Shown here one piece after another: positions 43,966 through 57,240 of a stretch of 64,000 bases of DNA. The stretch lies in contig NW_026111761.1 of assembly GCF_024679095.1 (NCBI RefSeq), positions 221,061-285,060 on the forward strand. The letters run 5' to 3'. How positions within the stretch are numbered: position 1 is the first letter of the stretch; the number at the start of each line of letters is the position of its first letter. The position numbers and the translations under genes are program-made. Origin of the DNA: Eriocheir sinensis. Taxonomy: Eukaryota > Arthropoda > Malacostraca > Decapoda > Varunidae. The notes beneath the pieces are model-generated. The model had not been told where the DNA came from. It worked only from the letters and a program-made list of their open reading frames with translations, and ran no database searches.

Positions 43966-44087
43966 CCTGTCTCCAAGTGTATATTTATGAACCATTATTT
44001 GCAGGATCAGCGATGTGGAACCAGTTGTACCACCACCACCACCACTACCACCAGGGGAGCCACTCACTGCCACAAGGAGGGAAGCAG
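43966..44087 (+). other. exon-like island, duplicate at about 58819-58950
   Basis: TTTTTTTCCAG|CC and GGGAAGCAG|GTATGT enclose an island with a frame VYIYEPLFAGSAMWNQLY followed by a His-rich run from a CAC repeat. In the duplicate the acceptor AG is changed (TTTCCACCC), which weakens the exon reading unless the inner AG (CTCCAAG) is used. No family recognised. Confidence 0.28.
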
Positions 44088-44091
44088 GTAT

Positions 44092-44092
<1 letters not shown>

Positions 44093-44147
<55 letters not shown>

Positions 44148-44183
44148 ATTATTATAATTATTATATTATTATATTATTATTAT
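44093..44183. repeat. (ATT)n microsatellite
   Basis: ATT units; the duplicate at 58958-59025 is purer. Confidence 0.95.
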
Positions 44184-44189
44184 TGTTGG

Positions 44190-44575
44190 GCTGTTAAAGC
44201 CCAACCAACAGGTCCTGTTGGCAGTAAGGGCAGACACCAGTACTGGTATTGGCAGTACTGTGTGACACAGTCAGGGCACCAGTCTGCTCATCAGTCTGGT
44301 GCTGTTGTAGTCGTTACTGTTAGGACCTATCCTGTACTGGTACCTGCCCAGGCCAGCCCTACCCCCAGCTGGACCTGTGTGTTCAACCCTTTTGATGCTA
44401 AATCCTTGCAGCGAGGACCAGCGTAACTTGCCGGTGGTGCTAAATCCTTGCAGCGAGGACCAGCGTAACTTGCCGGTGGTGCTAAACCCTTGCAGTGATC
44501 ACCAGTCGCACTCAAATTGCCCGCATATGAGAGTGTTCCAACACTATTTCTCACCCCACAGCACTGCCAATTGAG
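44190..44575 (+). other. exon-like island with a 42-bp tandem repeat
   Basis: After TTAAAGCCCAACCAACAG one frame reads PVGSKGRHQYWYWQYCVTQS to VFNPFDAKSLQRGPA and a stop. From 44392 a 42-bp unit (GCTAAATCCTTGCAGCGAGG, then ACCAGCGTAACTTGCCGGTGGT) is present twice plus a partial. The duplicate at 59050-59460 has three units plus a partial and a frameshift near 59150. Coding status is uncertain. Confidence 0.35.
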
Positions 44576-44831
44576 TGGGTTTTCCACTAAATTTGGTGTA
44601 AAATCATATCAGCCTAGAGCGGAAAAGCGCAGAAAATCTACGGACGAGTAACTGGTGGATGTTGTTGTCCAATATTGCAGCATTTTTGCATAGCTTCACC
44701 TCACTGATTTTTTTACCATATAGTTGTAAATTTTGCATTTGGCAGTACTGCCCTGCCAGCACCACATCATTGCCTTACGGTTGACCGTCACGCACGCACA
44801 AATGTATGTCTTCACAGGCAACACCCCCTGA

Positions 44832-45115
44832 ACCTGCCTGTACGTTCGCAGGAGAGGCTTACATTACCGAATCATATAGATCTTGGCCTCTTCTTTCCAA
44901 AGGTGTTTTTGTTTTTTGGCTGCGGTGAATTGTTTTTGAGATACAGCGGTTGAAAGAGCGAGCACTAGCGTCACTTGCTGAACGTGCCTGTACATTTGCA
45001 GGAGAGGCTTACATTACCGAATGTTATAGATCTTGGCCTCTTCTTTCCAATGTTTTTTTTTTTTTTTTAGCTGTGATGAATAGTTTTTGAGATGCCGAGG
45101 TTAAAAGAGACCCCC
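44832..45115. repeat. ~153-bp imperfect tandem duplication
   Basis: GCCTGTAC.TT.GCAGGAGAGG and TATAGATCTTGGCCTCTTCT occur twice 153 bp apart, with a T-run in each unit. The same pair is present in the duplicate at 59738-60010, so it predates the segmental duplication. Confidence 0.88.
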
Positions 45116-45917
45116 TCCCCCAGCTGGGCTGCCCGAGTGCGCCTGGGGGATAGTCTCGCTGCGAGGGATTAGCAATGAAGGGGTTAACAGCTGCTGGCAG
45201 GTATGATTCAGTGTTCAGAACACTGATCTCTGAATCTAAGGATTGGTTAAGTCTGTGCAAAGCTTGAAGCCACAGCCAGCTTTGGTTCCCTGGGCCCATG
45301 TAAGGTTTGGGACGTCAGTGAGTGGCAGGCAGTGATGAAACACTGCTGCCTTACAAATTTATTGAATATTTTAATGCCCTCACTACCATGTGTTTATGCC
45401 AAAACAACACTGGCTGCCTGTTTTGCCTGCCCCAAACAAAGGAAATGTCAGCACCTGCCTGTAACATGCTCTAAGTACTGATGGCTGTGATATTTTGAAA
45501 GTGTTACTTGATTGTGTTGGAAATGCTGCAAACCACAGTAATAATGATGTCTGCAACATTTATTTAATGGCTGACACAACAAAATCAGACATAGCATTGT
45601 TGTCTTGCAAGATTTGAAGCAAAACAGTTACTCTATTGGATGGTGACCAAAGAAAACTGTCACACCTGGTGACTTGTAAACTGTAACACTTGTTCTTCCT
45701 CAAGTCAGCCCAGTAATACTTAACACATGCCAGTGTGTACAGCATGATACTACAGCCAAGGAATTATTGTTTTGTGCCAAGTATGGGAACAGATAGTGTT
45801 TACTTTCACTTAATGGGATAACAAACCATTAGTTAGGGCACTCAGTACACTTGTAATGGAGTGTGTTAGCACGGACACACTCAGCCAGTGATGAGTCGTG
45901 AATGTTTCCCTCAACAG
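45116..45917. other. no gene seen
   Basis: Complex sequence shared with 60011-60835 at high identity. No open frame of interest. Confidence 0.4.
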
Positions 45918-45975
45918 CTGAGGCCCCGGCCTTCAGGACTCCTGCCCGGCCCACTACAGAGAAAGACACCAACAG
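45918..45975 (+). other. 58-nt exon-like island, identical in both duplicates
   Basis: TTTCCCTCAACAG precedes an open EAPAFRTPARPTTEKDTN reading that ends CAACAG|GTCACT. The donor is weak after GT. The copy at 60836-60893 is identical over all 58 bases. Function unknown. Confidence 0.3.
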
Positions 45976-46539
45976 GTCACTGCTTTGTACACTCTCCACA
46001 CTTTTATCTCCTCATTTATATAGAAAGAAGTATTCACTAGTAAATGATGCCCATGGAAGGGAAACTTAAGCACCTGAACTTGAAGAAGAAGGAAATGTCT
46101 GAGGCTTCATGGTGAGGACTGTTTCAGGGATGAGCTGTTTGTAAGGAATTTTTGTAACTTACAGTACACTATGTGTGTCCAATGGTGTTTCTTGCAATCA
46201 TCATCCTTTCCTTTGAATTGGCCAGAGTGTCCCCATGAAGCTTTGGTGTTGATGAAGACATTCTCTGGGTCAGCCTGTGTACATATTGCGGTAAATACAG
46301 GAACGTGTGAGTCCACAGCTATACAAAACACTGAACCCGCGATTGTGTGATCACAGGTGTACAGTTAACATGGGCATGGACACTTGTGGACAGAAGTGAA
46401 GACAGATTGCAGAACAGCCTGGCAGGACTGGCAACTCATCCCTGACCTTACTTGGACATTTCCTTCAAGCCAATAAACTGGCCCTGAGAGATATATGTCA
46501 TGCCCCAAGAGCATACTTTTCTATTTCCTCTATTTCCCA

Positions 46540-46725
46540 ACACGTCCTCTGTGTGTATCGAAACACACGAGAAATTAATCAAGATCATGGTATTCGCCGG
46601 CTGCCTGGGATTGAACCCGCGACCAGCGTGATGGAAGAGCCACTCCTTACCGAGTCGGCCAAAGAGGTACCCCACTGGCTAAGTGGGTTATGGGAGGCTC
46701 GTTCATCAGGCATAGTCGCCGCACT
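46540..46725 (-). repeat. tRNA-derived SINE (minus strand)
   Basis: On the minus strand TTTGGCCGACTCGGTAAGG resembles an A box (46650-46661), and GGGTTCAATCCC (about 46608-46619) is a B box at tRNA-like spacing. A tRNA-unrelated body follows (CCTCTGTGTGTATCGAAACA on plus). The second copy at 49680-49873 has a mutated B box (GGACTGAACCC on plus). Confidence 0.7.
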
Positions 46726-46821
<96 letters not shown>

Positions 46822-46838
46822 ATATATATATATATATC
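46726..46838. repeat. (AC)n-(AT)n microsatellite
   Basis: Short AC run then about 50 AT units with GTAT interruptions. It starts exactly at the SINE's end. Confidence 0.95.
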
Positions 46839-48038
46839 GCCTAAATCTGAACGCCGTCTAACAACTGTTTTGCAAAGATAAGCACATGATGTGAGCTAAA
46901 TCATTTTAAGGTTGTCTTCAGTACTGAAGACAACACATGACATTTGCAGTTGCATTTTTCTAAACAAATGAATGTATAATTGTAATTCAGGTACTACTAC
47001 GTTATTTTACCGTGTTTTACATCACAACGTTTAGGAGGGAACATTATAACATAAACAATAAATACACGTTATCTTCAAATGTAGGAAACATTCTGAGAGC
47101 GGCGACATCACTTCATATCGCGACTGTACATCTGCAACATGTTGTCTTCATTTACAAAAATAAGATGACAATTTAAAAGTGTATAAGATTAGGAGTAAAG
47201 AAATTATACATGTGAAGAACATTGAAAGGTAAATAAGAAATAATAAAAAGCATAAAAAGATACAAAATACAGAAAGATTTGTTCAGTGCCACAACAATTT
47301 TACCAAACACTGAGTTGAGTCTGGAAACTTGCTTCACTGCTGGATGGTTTATATTTTATGGTTTTTTTTTCTCACAGTAAAGGACGTCGCTCATGGTCAA
47401 AAAGAAAGATAAAACAGACTTTCCTTCCTTCATATGTACAAGAAGTGCTTTCATAAACAAAATTCTCTTATTCGGAGTGTTAGGGAGAGGGTTAGTGCTC
47501 TCCCTGATACTTGTGACAGGTATACAGGGGCCCACAGACATGCTCCCTTCCTCCAGACATGTGGACACAGGGAAATGGTTCTCAGGTCTATGTTTTTAAC
47601 TGTATCGGGCTCCCAATACAACCCAGCATCACTCTGTACCTCTGTCTTCTTAAATGTGTGTGTCTCCCATTACTACAACCATTTCCCAAGGCCACAGGGA
47701 AGACTGACTAGGTTTGTTTCCATGGGTGACTTTTCCATTGAAGGTGCAAAAGCCATGTATCATCACAAAAATACTACGTGAAAAGCCTAGCAAATTCTAT
47801 AAGAGACTTGTCATCTCCCATTATGACTATTTTCCAAAGCCACACTGACTAGGTTTGTTTCCATGGGTGTTTCTTCAGATGAAGGTGTGCAGAAGCCATG
47901 TATCACCACCATCACAAAACACTCCTTCAAAAGCCTGGCCAGTATATCTTTGCCTACCTACAATTTTCCGCTTCACAATATTTCACTGTATAATTTCTGC
48001 CTCCTCCTCCTTGTCCTGCCCTGCCCTTCCAACCCCCC

Positions 48039-48134
<96 letters not shown>

Positions 48135-48353
48135 GAAATAAAAGAGTAAAATAAACTGAATTAAAATCAAAATCCTTCTTGTGTCGCTTGTGCTTCCCAA
48201 CAAACACACACACACACACAAAAATACATATATAAAATAAATCCATAAAGGTGTTTATCTTATTTTTCTTCTTTCAATATAATTTTTTTCTACTTTTTTA
48301 TTTGCTATTTTTTTCTTTTCATGAATTTATTGCTATCTCTATTGTTTACACAG

Positions 48354-48456
48354 GAAGAAGAAGAAGAAGAAGAAGAAAAAGAAGAGGACACACAGAGAGA
48401 GAAGAGGAGGAAGAAGAAGAGGAAGGATTTGTAATATGGCAGACATCAAACCAATG
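48354..48456 (+). other. possible 5' exon with start codon MADIKPM
   Basis: TTGTTTACACAG|GAAGAAG and CCAATG|GTGAGT are good splice signals. Inside, a GAA repeat is followed by ATG at 48436-48438 giving MADIKPM up to the donor. A frame with Lys/Arg-rich upstream reading is also open. It could be the first coding exon of an unrecognised gene or chance. Confidence 0.3.
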
Positions 48457-48472
48457 GTGAGTGTTAAATATT

Positions 48473-48592
48473 TTGTTTTCCTTCTTTCCTTCCCTCCTTC
48501 CTTCCTTCCTTCTCTCCTTCCTTCCTTCCTTCTCTCCTTCCTTCCTTGCTTCCTCCTTCCTTCCTTCCTTCCTTCCTTCCTTGCTTGTTCTT
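48473..48592. repeat. (CTTC)n microsatellite
   Basis: CTTC units with CTCC interruptions. Confidence 0.92.
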
Positions 48593-49645
48593 GTATGATG
48601 GATAGATGCTTATAAGTATGATTATTAATGGTGAGTGATGTAGGCACTTATGGCACTTGGAGTTGGTCTGACAACAGTTCCTTCTTAGTTTTGTTAAGCA
48701 TATAGGCAATTAGGTGCTGTACAGTACTGTTTTATTTTCTCCTCGGTCGGGCCGCCGCTATCCTAGGTCAAAGGTCAGGAGTCTTGGGGCGTGTGTAACC
48801 TTATAGGAGGGAGTGATGTGTGCTCATAAAATGGTGACGTCTCCTTAATTAATGTGTTTCAACTTTCACACAAAATCTGGAACTCCGTCGTAAGTCAAGG
48901 ATCCCTCCCTGTACCTGAAGTGTTCAGGGCAGACACCTGAAGGCTTGGTTCCTCTCCAAGCCACGCCTCTTCTTACATCCATTTCCCATGATGTGGTGAT
49001 GTTAGGCGCACGTATGACACCCCAATGTGCCGCCAATGTACGCAAACCTGTCCAATGTACGTCAGGTGTCACTCTTCCCCAAGGGACGCCGCCAGTATCA
49101 CCCCAGAGAAACATTCAACTTTTTGCCCTCAATGATCCTGGCCTGCCAACTGTACCCCAAGGTTCATGAGGTTAAAATGATATCTTTTTACCCATTCTGT
49201 ACCCATAGGTATGTGTCTGGGGGGATGAATTCTGTCTGTCTGAAAGATGTTTTGCCTGTAAACTCAAACATGTATATACAGATAGATAGATAGGTATATA
49301 TAAGATTAGGTAAGGTTCACCCCTGAAGGACGGCCTGGAGGGGGAGTTTCTGCTTGTGTGCCCGCTGATAAAATTGTCTAAAAAGGTGTTCTTCGTCGGT
49401 GCCCTGTGTGGCAATTGGAGCCCAAAACACAATAGTTCATAGTGCTTGCCAATCTTTTATTTACATGGTGAAAGTAACTACAAGTAACTCAGTTGCTGCT
49501 CGCCAGAGATATCATGTTGGGAAGTAGTACAAATTTTTGCGGGAAATCAAATGACAGTAATTCCCGCGCCCCGCCTTTCTGCCTTTGTCCGCCTGAGCAG
49601 GAATTACCCTCAGCCATCCTTTAAGGGTTAACTTAGCTATAATTA
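48593..49645. other. unassigned, no gene seen
   Basis: Complex sequence; a GATA/TATA patch near 49280-49300. No supported gene on either strand. Confidence 0.4.

Positions 49646-51805
<2,160 letters not shown>

Positions 51806-51856
<51 letters not shown>
51806..51856. repeat. (CT)n microsatellite at a duplication border
   Basis: About 25 CT units, followed by AGAAATAATAGAGTAAAATAAAC. The same sequence (with AAATAAAAGAG) follows the (CT)n run of 48049-48131. Confidence 0.92.
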
Positions 51857-51858
<2 letters not shown>

Positions 51859-51880
51859 AAATAATAGAGTAAAATAAACC

Positions 51881-53133
51881 CATGGAATCCTGGATAATCT
51901 TCTCAGTGGCCTTGGGAAACACTTGTAATGGGATATCATTATATATAACAATATTGACCTAAGAACATTTAATTCTTTATTTTTCCAAGGCGAGAGTGAC
52001 CCCCAAACCCTCCCTTCCACAGGACCCGTCAAGCCAGTCCGCCCTGCAAGACTGCCTGGTCAAGATGGGGTCCAGCCTTGCACAGAACTGCTTGGCTGGC
52101 TGGCCAGTGCCACAAGTTGGTGGTGACAAAGTAAAGCCCTCCATGACTGCTACAGCCTGATGGATCTCAAGGTAAGTTATGGGCTGAGAGAGAAGGATGA
52201 TGATGTAGCAAGGTAAGGTTCAGTTTATTCTACCCTGCTGCCAATGAGAGAACTTTTGATATGCAGTTTGGAATGTGTGTCAACTTAAGGTGTCTGGTGC
52301 AGTTTAGGGAAGGGTTAACTTTCTTGTTTTCAGCCTATGTTAAGAGCAGGGAAAGTGTAGAGTGACAGGACTTAGAGGAAGAGAAGGAAAAGGAATGTAA
52401 GTCAGAGAAGGGAGGGAAGGAGGATATGGATAAGGATGGAGTGAGAGAGAAAGGAAGGAAAGAAATATAAAGAAAAAACTGGAAATGAAAGGAAAATAAA
52501 GAGGAAGGAGAATATGCAAATACCAAGATGGAGACAGAGAGAAAGGAAAGAAGGAAGGAAAGAGATATATATAAAGAAAAGATTAGGAACAAGAGTAAAA
52601 TAAATAAAGGATGAGGAGGAGGTAGAATATACAAATAAAGATGGAGACAGAGAGAGAGAAAGGAAGAATATTCAAATAAAGATTGAGAGGAAGAGAATGG
52701 TCATCTGTTTTGTCCCCTGCTAGTTGGGCACTCCAGGTCGCATGTTCCTGAAGTCTCTGCGGGTATGTGGTCCCTGAGTGAAGACGCTCGGCTGTAACTT
52801 GGCAGCCAACCACGGGCTGTTTTGGAAAATACTCTCATTGTGATTCCCCCCTCCCAAAATTACCTTAAGTAACTCCAACCAAACCTTACCTAACTTTCCC
52901 TAACCTAACCTCACCTATCCTGCCCTGCTCAAGAGTACAGACTTGGGGAATATGCCTCCTGGTAACCCTGTCATGGCCTGCAGGTGTGTGGTGACGTGGA
53001 GGGTGGCTGCCACACTCACTGCTCCAGCCACTCACAGCTGTACCTCAGGAGCCAGACACCATCTGCTTCACTCCTGCCCAGACTTTGCCACTCACACACA
53101 ACAGCTGCTTCATCTTAAGGTAGGACTGCTTGA

Positions 53134-53201
<68 letters not shown>

Positions 53202-53265
53202 CAAGAAACAGGCCCTGCTGGAAAGAGTCAAAGGCTATAAACCAGAGGGTGAGTGACATTGTTAT
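51881..53265 (+). repeat. segmental duplication block 1, copy 2
   Basis: Aligns with 36697-38070. It carries 3- and 4-bp changes in the 36805-type island, a 7-bp deletion in the 37740-type island, and about 100 bp of extra sequence near 52700-52800 relative to copy 1. It ends at GTTATGAAT, after which unrelated GA-rich DNA begins. Confidence 0.9.
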
Positions 53266-53269
53266 GAAT

Positions 53270-53500
53270 TTTATATAGGAAGAAAGGAAGGAAAGAGAGG
53301 AGATGGAAAGGAAGAAAGGGAGGAAAGGAAAGCAGAAATTGATGAATGAAAGGAGGGAAAGAGAGAAGGAAGGAAGACAGGAAGGGAAAGAAAGAAGTGA
53401 AGGGGAGGAGGAAAGGATAGAAGGAAAGAAAAAAGGAAGGGGAGGGAAGGAAAGAAGGAAGGAAGGGGGTGAGGTAAGGATTCTACTACTACTACCACTA
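53270..53500. repeat. GA-rich tract and (CTA)n
   Basis: GGAAGGAAAG-type purines then CTACTACTAC, directly left of the large palindrome. Confidence 0.85.
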
Positions 53501-53506
53501 CTACCA

Positions 53507-54769
53507 TAGCTGGGCATTATCACGATACTTTATCGCTGATAACAAAATCGGGTTATCGGCCATCTGCTACTTATTTAAATATATATCGGTATCTTTTTTA
53601 GTTTTGTAAGCAAACTAGCGATAATTGCTACTTTTTTCCGCCTCTCAGAAGAAAAAAACCATTGTCTCCTCCCTACACGTGGCCCGGGCACCCGGTGTTG
53701 TATGAAAAAATTTCGGGGTATGAAATATCTTCGGTGAAGAGATTTCATTCTTAGATCATCAACACTAAAACACTAGCTTATTTTTTTATTACCCAAAAAT
53801 CAATATATCAAAGAGATAAATCATTTAACTTTGCCCAAAAAATTATTATTCACTACCTCAAATTTGATATTACATATTCGTTTATGAGCATGCCATGGTG
53901 TTGAAGGCACCCGGTGTTGTGTTATTTGGTGTCCCATGTTCAACAGCTGGCGCTTTTGTTTACAAACACTGGTCTCTCGTGAACTGCGCATGCTCAGACC
54001 AGCAAGCGTAGACCTGTACAGTCTCACAAAGCTTTTTAACTGTAATTAAGAGTTGCTGGAAGGCTGAATCGGACATACAGTACCACTACCACCATCCTCG
54101 CTGTTTCTAGAACGACACTCTGTACGAGTTGTATTTATATGTACAGAGTGTCGTTCTAGAAACAGCAAGGATGGTGGTACTGTATGTATGATTCAGCCTT
54201 CCAGCAACTCTTAATGTGTTAAAAAGCTTTGTGAGACTGTGCAGGGCTACGCTTACTGGTCTGAACATGTGCAGTTCACGAGAGACCAGTGCTTGTAAAA
54301 AAAGTGCCAGCTTTTGACGGTGGGACACCAAATAACACAACACCGGGAGCCTTCAATACCATGGCATGCTCACAAACGAATTTGGAGTATCAAATTTGAG
54401 GCAGTGAATAATAGTTTTGGGGGCAAAGTTAAATGATTTTTCTCTTTGATATATTGATTTTTGAGTCTAACATAAAAAAAACCCAGTTTTTTAATGTTGA
54501 TGCTGTAATTATGAAATCTCTTCACCGAAGATATTTCATACCCCGAAGTTTTTTCATAGAACACTGGGCGCCCGGGCCATGCAAGCGCAGTCAGAAGGAG
54601 ACAACGGTTATTTTTTCTGAGGCGGAAAAAAGTAGCGATTGTCGCTAGTTTGGTTACACAAGTAACGAAGATACCGATATATATTTAAATAAGTAGCGGA
54701 TGGCCGATAACCCGATTTTGTTATCAGCGATAAAGTATCGCGATAACTTATCGCGATAACGCCCAGCTA
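53507..54769. mobile_element. 1.26-kb near-perfect palindrome (foldback element, hAT-like ends)
   Basis: The arms 53507-54125 and 54141-54769 are reverse complements with roughly 90% identity and a 15-bp centre (54126-54140). The ends read TAGCTGGGCATTATC and, complementary, GATAACGCCCAGCTA, followed by AT-rich subterminal TATCGCGATA-type motifs that are typical of hAT ends. No transposase frame exists in either arm. An exact target duplication was not found. Confidence 0.93.
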
Positions 54770-55203
54770 GGTTTACCCCACTCTGGCTTACAATAATAAA
54801 ACTCGCAGAAACATAAGGAAAATATTTTTTCACATTATAAAAATATAAAATGTATTCCCTTTTTGAAAACTATAGCCTATAAATCTCTTGATGTGAAATA
54901 TAGGAACACAGTCATATTTGTGTCTCCTAATGAACAGAATGTAAAACTACAATTAATTAGCTTTCTAAAAGGTATCCCTTCTTTTAGACTAGTAATATTA
55001 GACTAGCTTCCCTTTCTTCTGAATTTTTGTAACAGAAGGAGCATCTACTTTCATGAAAAATATATGGAACTAAATATTAAATTAATGTGATAAAATATGT
55101 CCTTTCTGTTGAATATTGATATCTGAAACAGTTAAAAACACCAACTTCCTTATAGTCTCAAACTCAAAAGTGTTCACTTATGGATGCCTTTCAAAAACTT
55201 AAA
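54770..55203. other. AT-rich, no gene seen
   Basis: Includes a short inverted TTTTAGACTAGTAATATTAGACTAG pattern near 54980; otherwise nothing. Confidence 0.4.
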
Positions 55204-55381
55204 CATGCAGAATGCACAACTGGAGTAGGCCTAGATCTGCATGTATGTCAAAACTGCCAGTCTGATTAGGCATTACAGTATTACTATTTTTTTATTTATA
55301 GCAATACTGAAATGCCTAATCAGACTCGCAGTTTTGACTTACATACAGATCTAGGCCTACTCCAGTTGTGCAATCTGCATG
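55204..55381. repeat. 178-bp palindrome
   Basis: Arms starting CATGCAGAATGCACAACTGG and ending CCAGTTGTGCAATCTGCATG pair over about 80 bp around a T-rich loop near 55285-55305, with few mismatches. It contains CCTAGATCT/AGATCTAGG. A second foldback 430 bp from the first. Confidence 0.92.
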
Positions 55382-55732
55382 TCACCAATTTCTACAACCC
55401 CGACATTGGAGCCATTTTTCTGAAGGCCTTCCCTCCCAAAATTACCTTAAGTAACTCCAACCAAACCTTACCTAACTTTCCCTAACCTAACCTCACCTAT
55501 CCTGCCCTGCTCAAGAGTACAGACTTGGGGAATATGCCTCCTGGTAACCCTGTCATGGCCTGCAGGTGTGTGGTGACCCAGGCTGTGGAGGGTGGCTGCC
55601 ACACTCACTGCTCCAGCCACTCACAGCTGTACCTCAGGAGCCAGACACCATCTGCTTCACTCCTGCCCAGACTTTGCCACTCACACCCAACAGCTGCTTC
55701 ATCTTAAGGTAGGACTGCTTGATTATTATTAC

Positions 55733-55816
<84 letters not shown>

Positions 55817-56315
55817 GCCAAGAAACAGGCCCTGCTGGAAAGAGTCAAAGGCTATAAACCAGAGGGTGAGTGACATTGTTATGAATATTAAGAACATTTT
55901 CTTCAGTAATCTTTGACAGAGTTGCAGTGTTATGATAAATGAAATTATGAAACTTAGGTTGCAAAGCAGCCTGAATCTACGACCTGTTGTTCGTTGTTTT
56001 TTGGTCTACCAAAACTTCTGTACTCTCAATTTTAGGCACTTGATACACTAAAGCAATTAATAAATCACGAACACAGACTTTACTTGTTCATTATGTATTT
56101 ATACCTTGGAGGAAGATTTATACCACTTGGCATTCCAAACCAAAACAAACCTTCTTTTGACCTGTATCGCTTTTCATCGGCTCATCACGGCCATCACTTC
56201 TGGTACTAACTCTCCTCTCTGCCTCTCGTAGTTGCTACATTCTACAATTAGGTGTTCCACTGTTTCTTTCTCCCCAGTGTCCTAGACAGCTACAGCCCTT
56301 TGTGTTGCTAAGTCT

Positions 56316-56676
56316 CATACCTGTCAAGCTACTGTGGTGTCTTGCCATAAGATTTTGCGTTTGAGACCATAAGTTTGTGTTGAAAAGACGTAAGACTTGA
56401 CAGGTATGGAACTTCCGACGGACTCAAGCAGGGTGCACGAGGTACCTCCCCCCCCCCACACACACACACACTAACCGTAACAGTAGCCGTTACTCAGCAC
56501 GCTCACATGAATTTAAATATGGCACGTACGATATATTTCAAATTGTTTAAAACAAACATATTAAAAAAAACCGCCAGCAGAGAAAAAACTTAAGATTTTC
56601 AACTTACATTGTAAGACTTGAAAATCACCGAAATTACGTAAGACTTACGCAAAAAACGTAAGACTTGACAGGTATG
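56316..56676. mobile_element. CATACCTGTCAAG element without nested insertion
   Basis: Same element as 38505-39527, flanked by AAGTCT. It has an extra ~23 bp near 56389 (GTAAGACTTGACAGGTATGG), which is a copy of its own right end. Confidence 0.75.
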
Positions 56677-57174
56677 AAGTCTTGGTGAGAGTGAGTTCGG
56701 CCCCTCAGCGGCTCCTTTTGGTACTGTGCGGGTTTCGGCCTTTTGAATATCTCATTACCACGAGTTCTACTGGCTAGATTCTGTTCGGTACTTTCCAGAT
56801 TGAACATAAGTAAGTCTTCGTGGAATCTATTGGAAAAATGGTTCAAGCTATACATGCGGCAGGAGATTAGACAAAAATGGGAGAATGGTGTAAGCTTGGG
56901 TGCGAGTATTTAGCTTGTAATAACTGAATGGTAGAGTGTTTCTCACCACTTCACCTGAAAAATGTTAGCATAAACACTTGGGATCAAAGTCTTGTAGACT
57001 ATAGGCACAGTGCATCATGACTTATCACGTGAGAGATTTTAAAGTGTGCGAGTCTTCATAGCATCAACACGCCTTGACTCTGTTTTAGTTAAAGTAGCTA
57101 GCGATCACTGGCAATTTTGGGGGGACAGAACTCCTCTAATTGTCGCTGACTGTATGGCTTGTCCCATTGCCTCA

Positions 57175-57179
<5 letters not shown>

Positions 57180-57240
<61 letters not shown>

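Larger units (their letters stand above)
46492..48131. repeat. segmental duplication block 2, copy 1
   Basis: It aligns with 49646-51459: SINE, (AT)n run, then AGTACTGAAGACAACACATG... through to the (CT)n run after CTGCCCTGCCCTTCCAACC. Copy 1 has an additional ~80 bp right of its AT run (46839-46917) and a C(16) run before (CT)n. Confidence 0.92.

Noticed and set aside
45024..45299. 91-codon minus-strand frame MGPGNQSW...
   Set aside because: It is preserved in the duplicate only as far as ordinary DNA identity allows, and crosses a variable T-run; no motif.
46608..46661. Functional tRNA gene
   Set aside because: A- and B-box-like motifs are present, but no cloverleaf or anticodon stem can be drawn and the copy belongs to a dispersed SINE.
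53507..54769. hAT autonomous transposon with transposase
   Set aside because: Neither arm contains an open frame above about 80 codons; only the ends resemble hAT.
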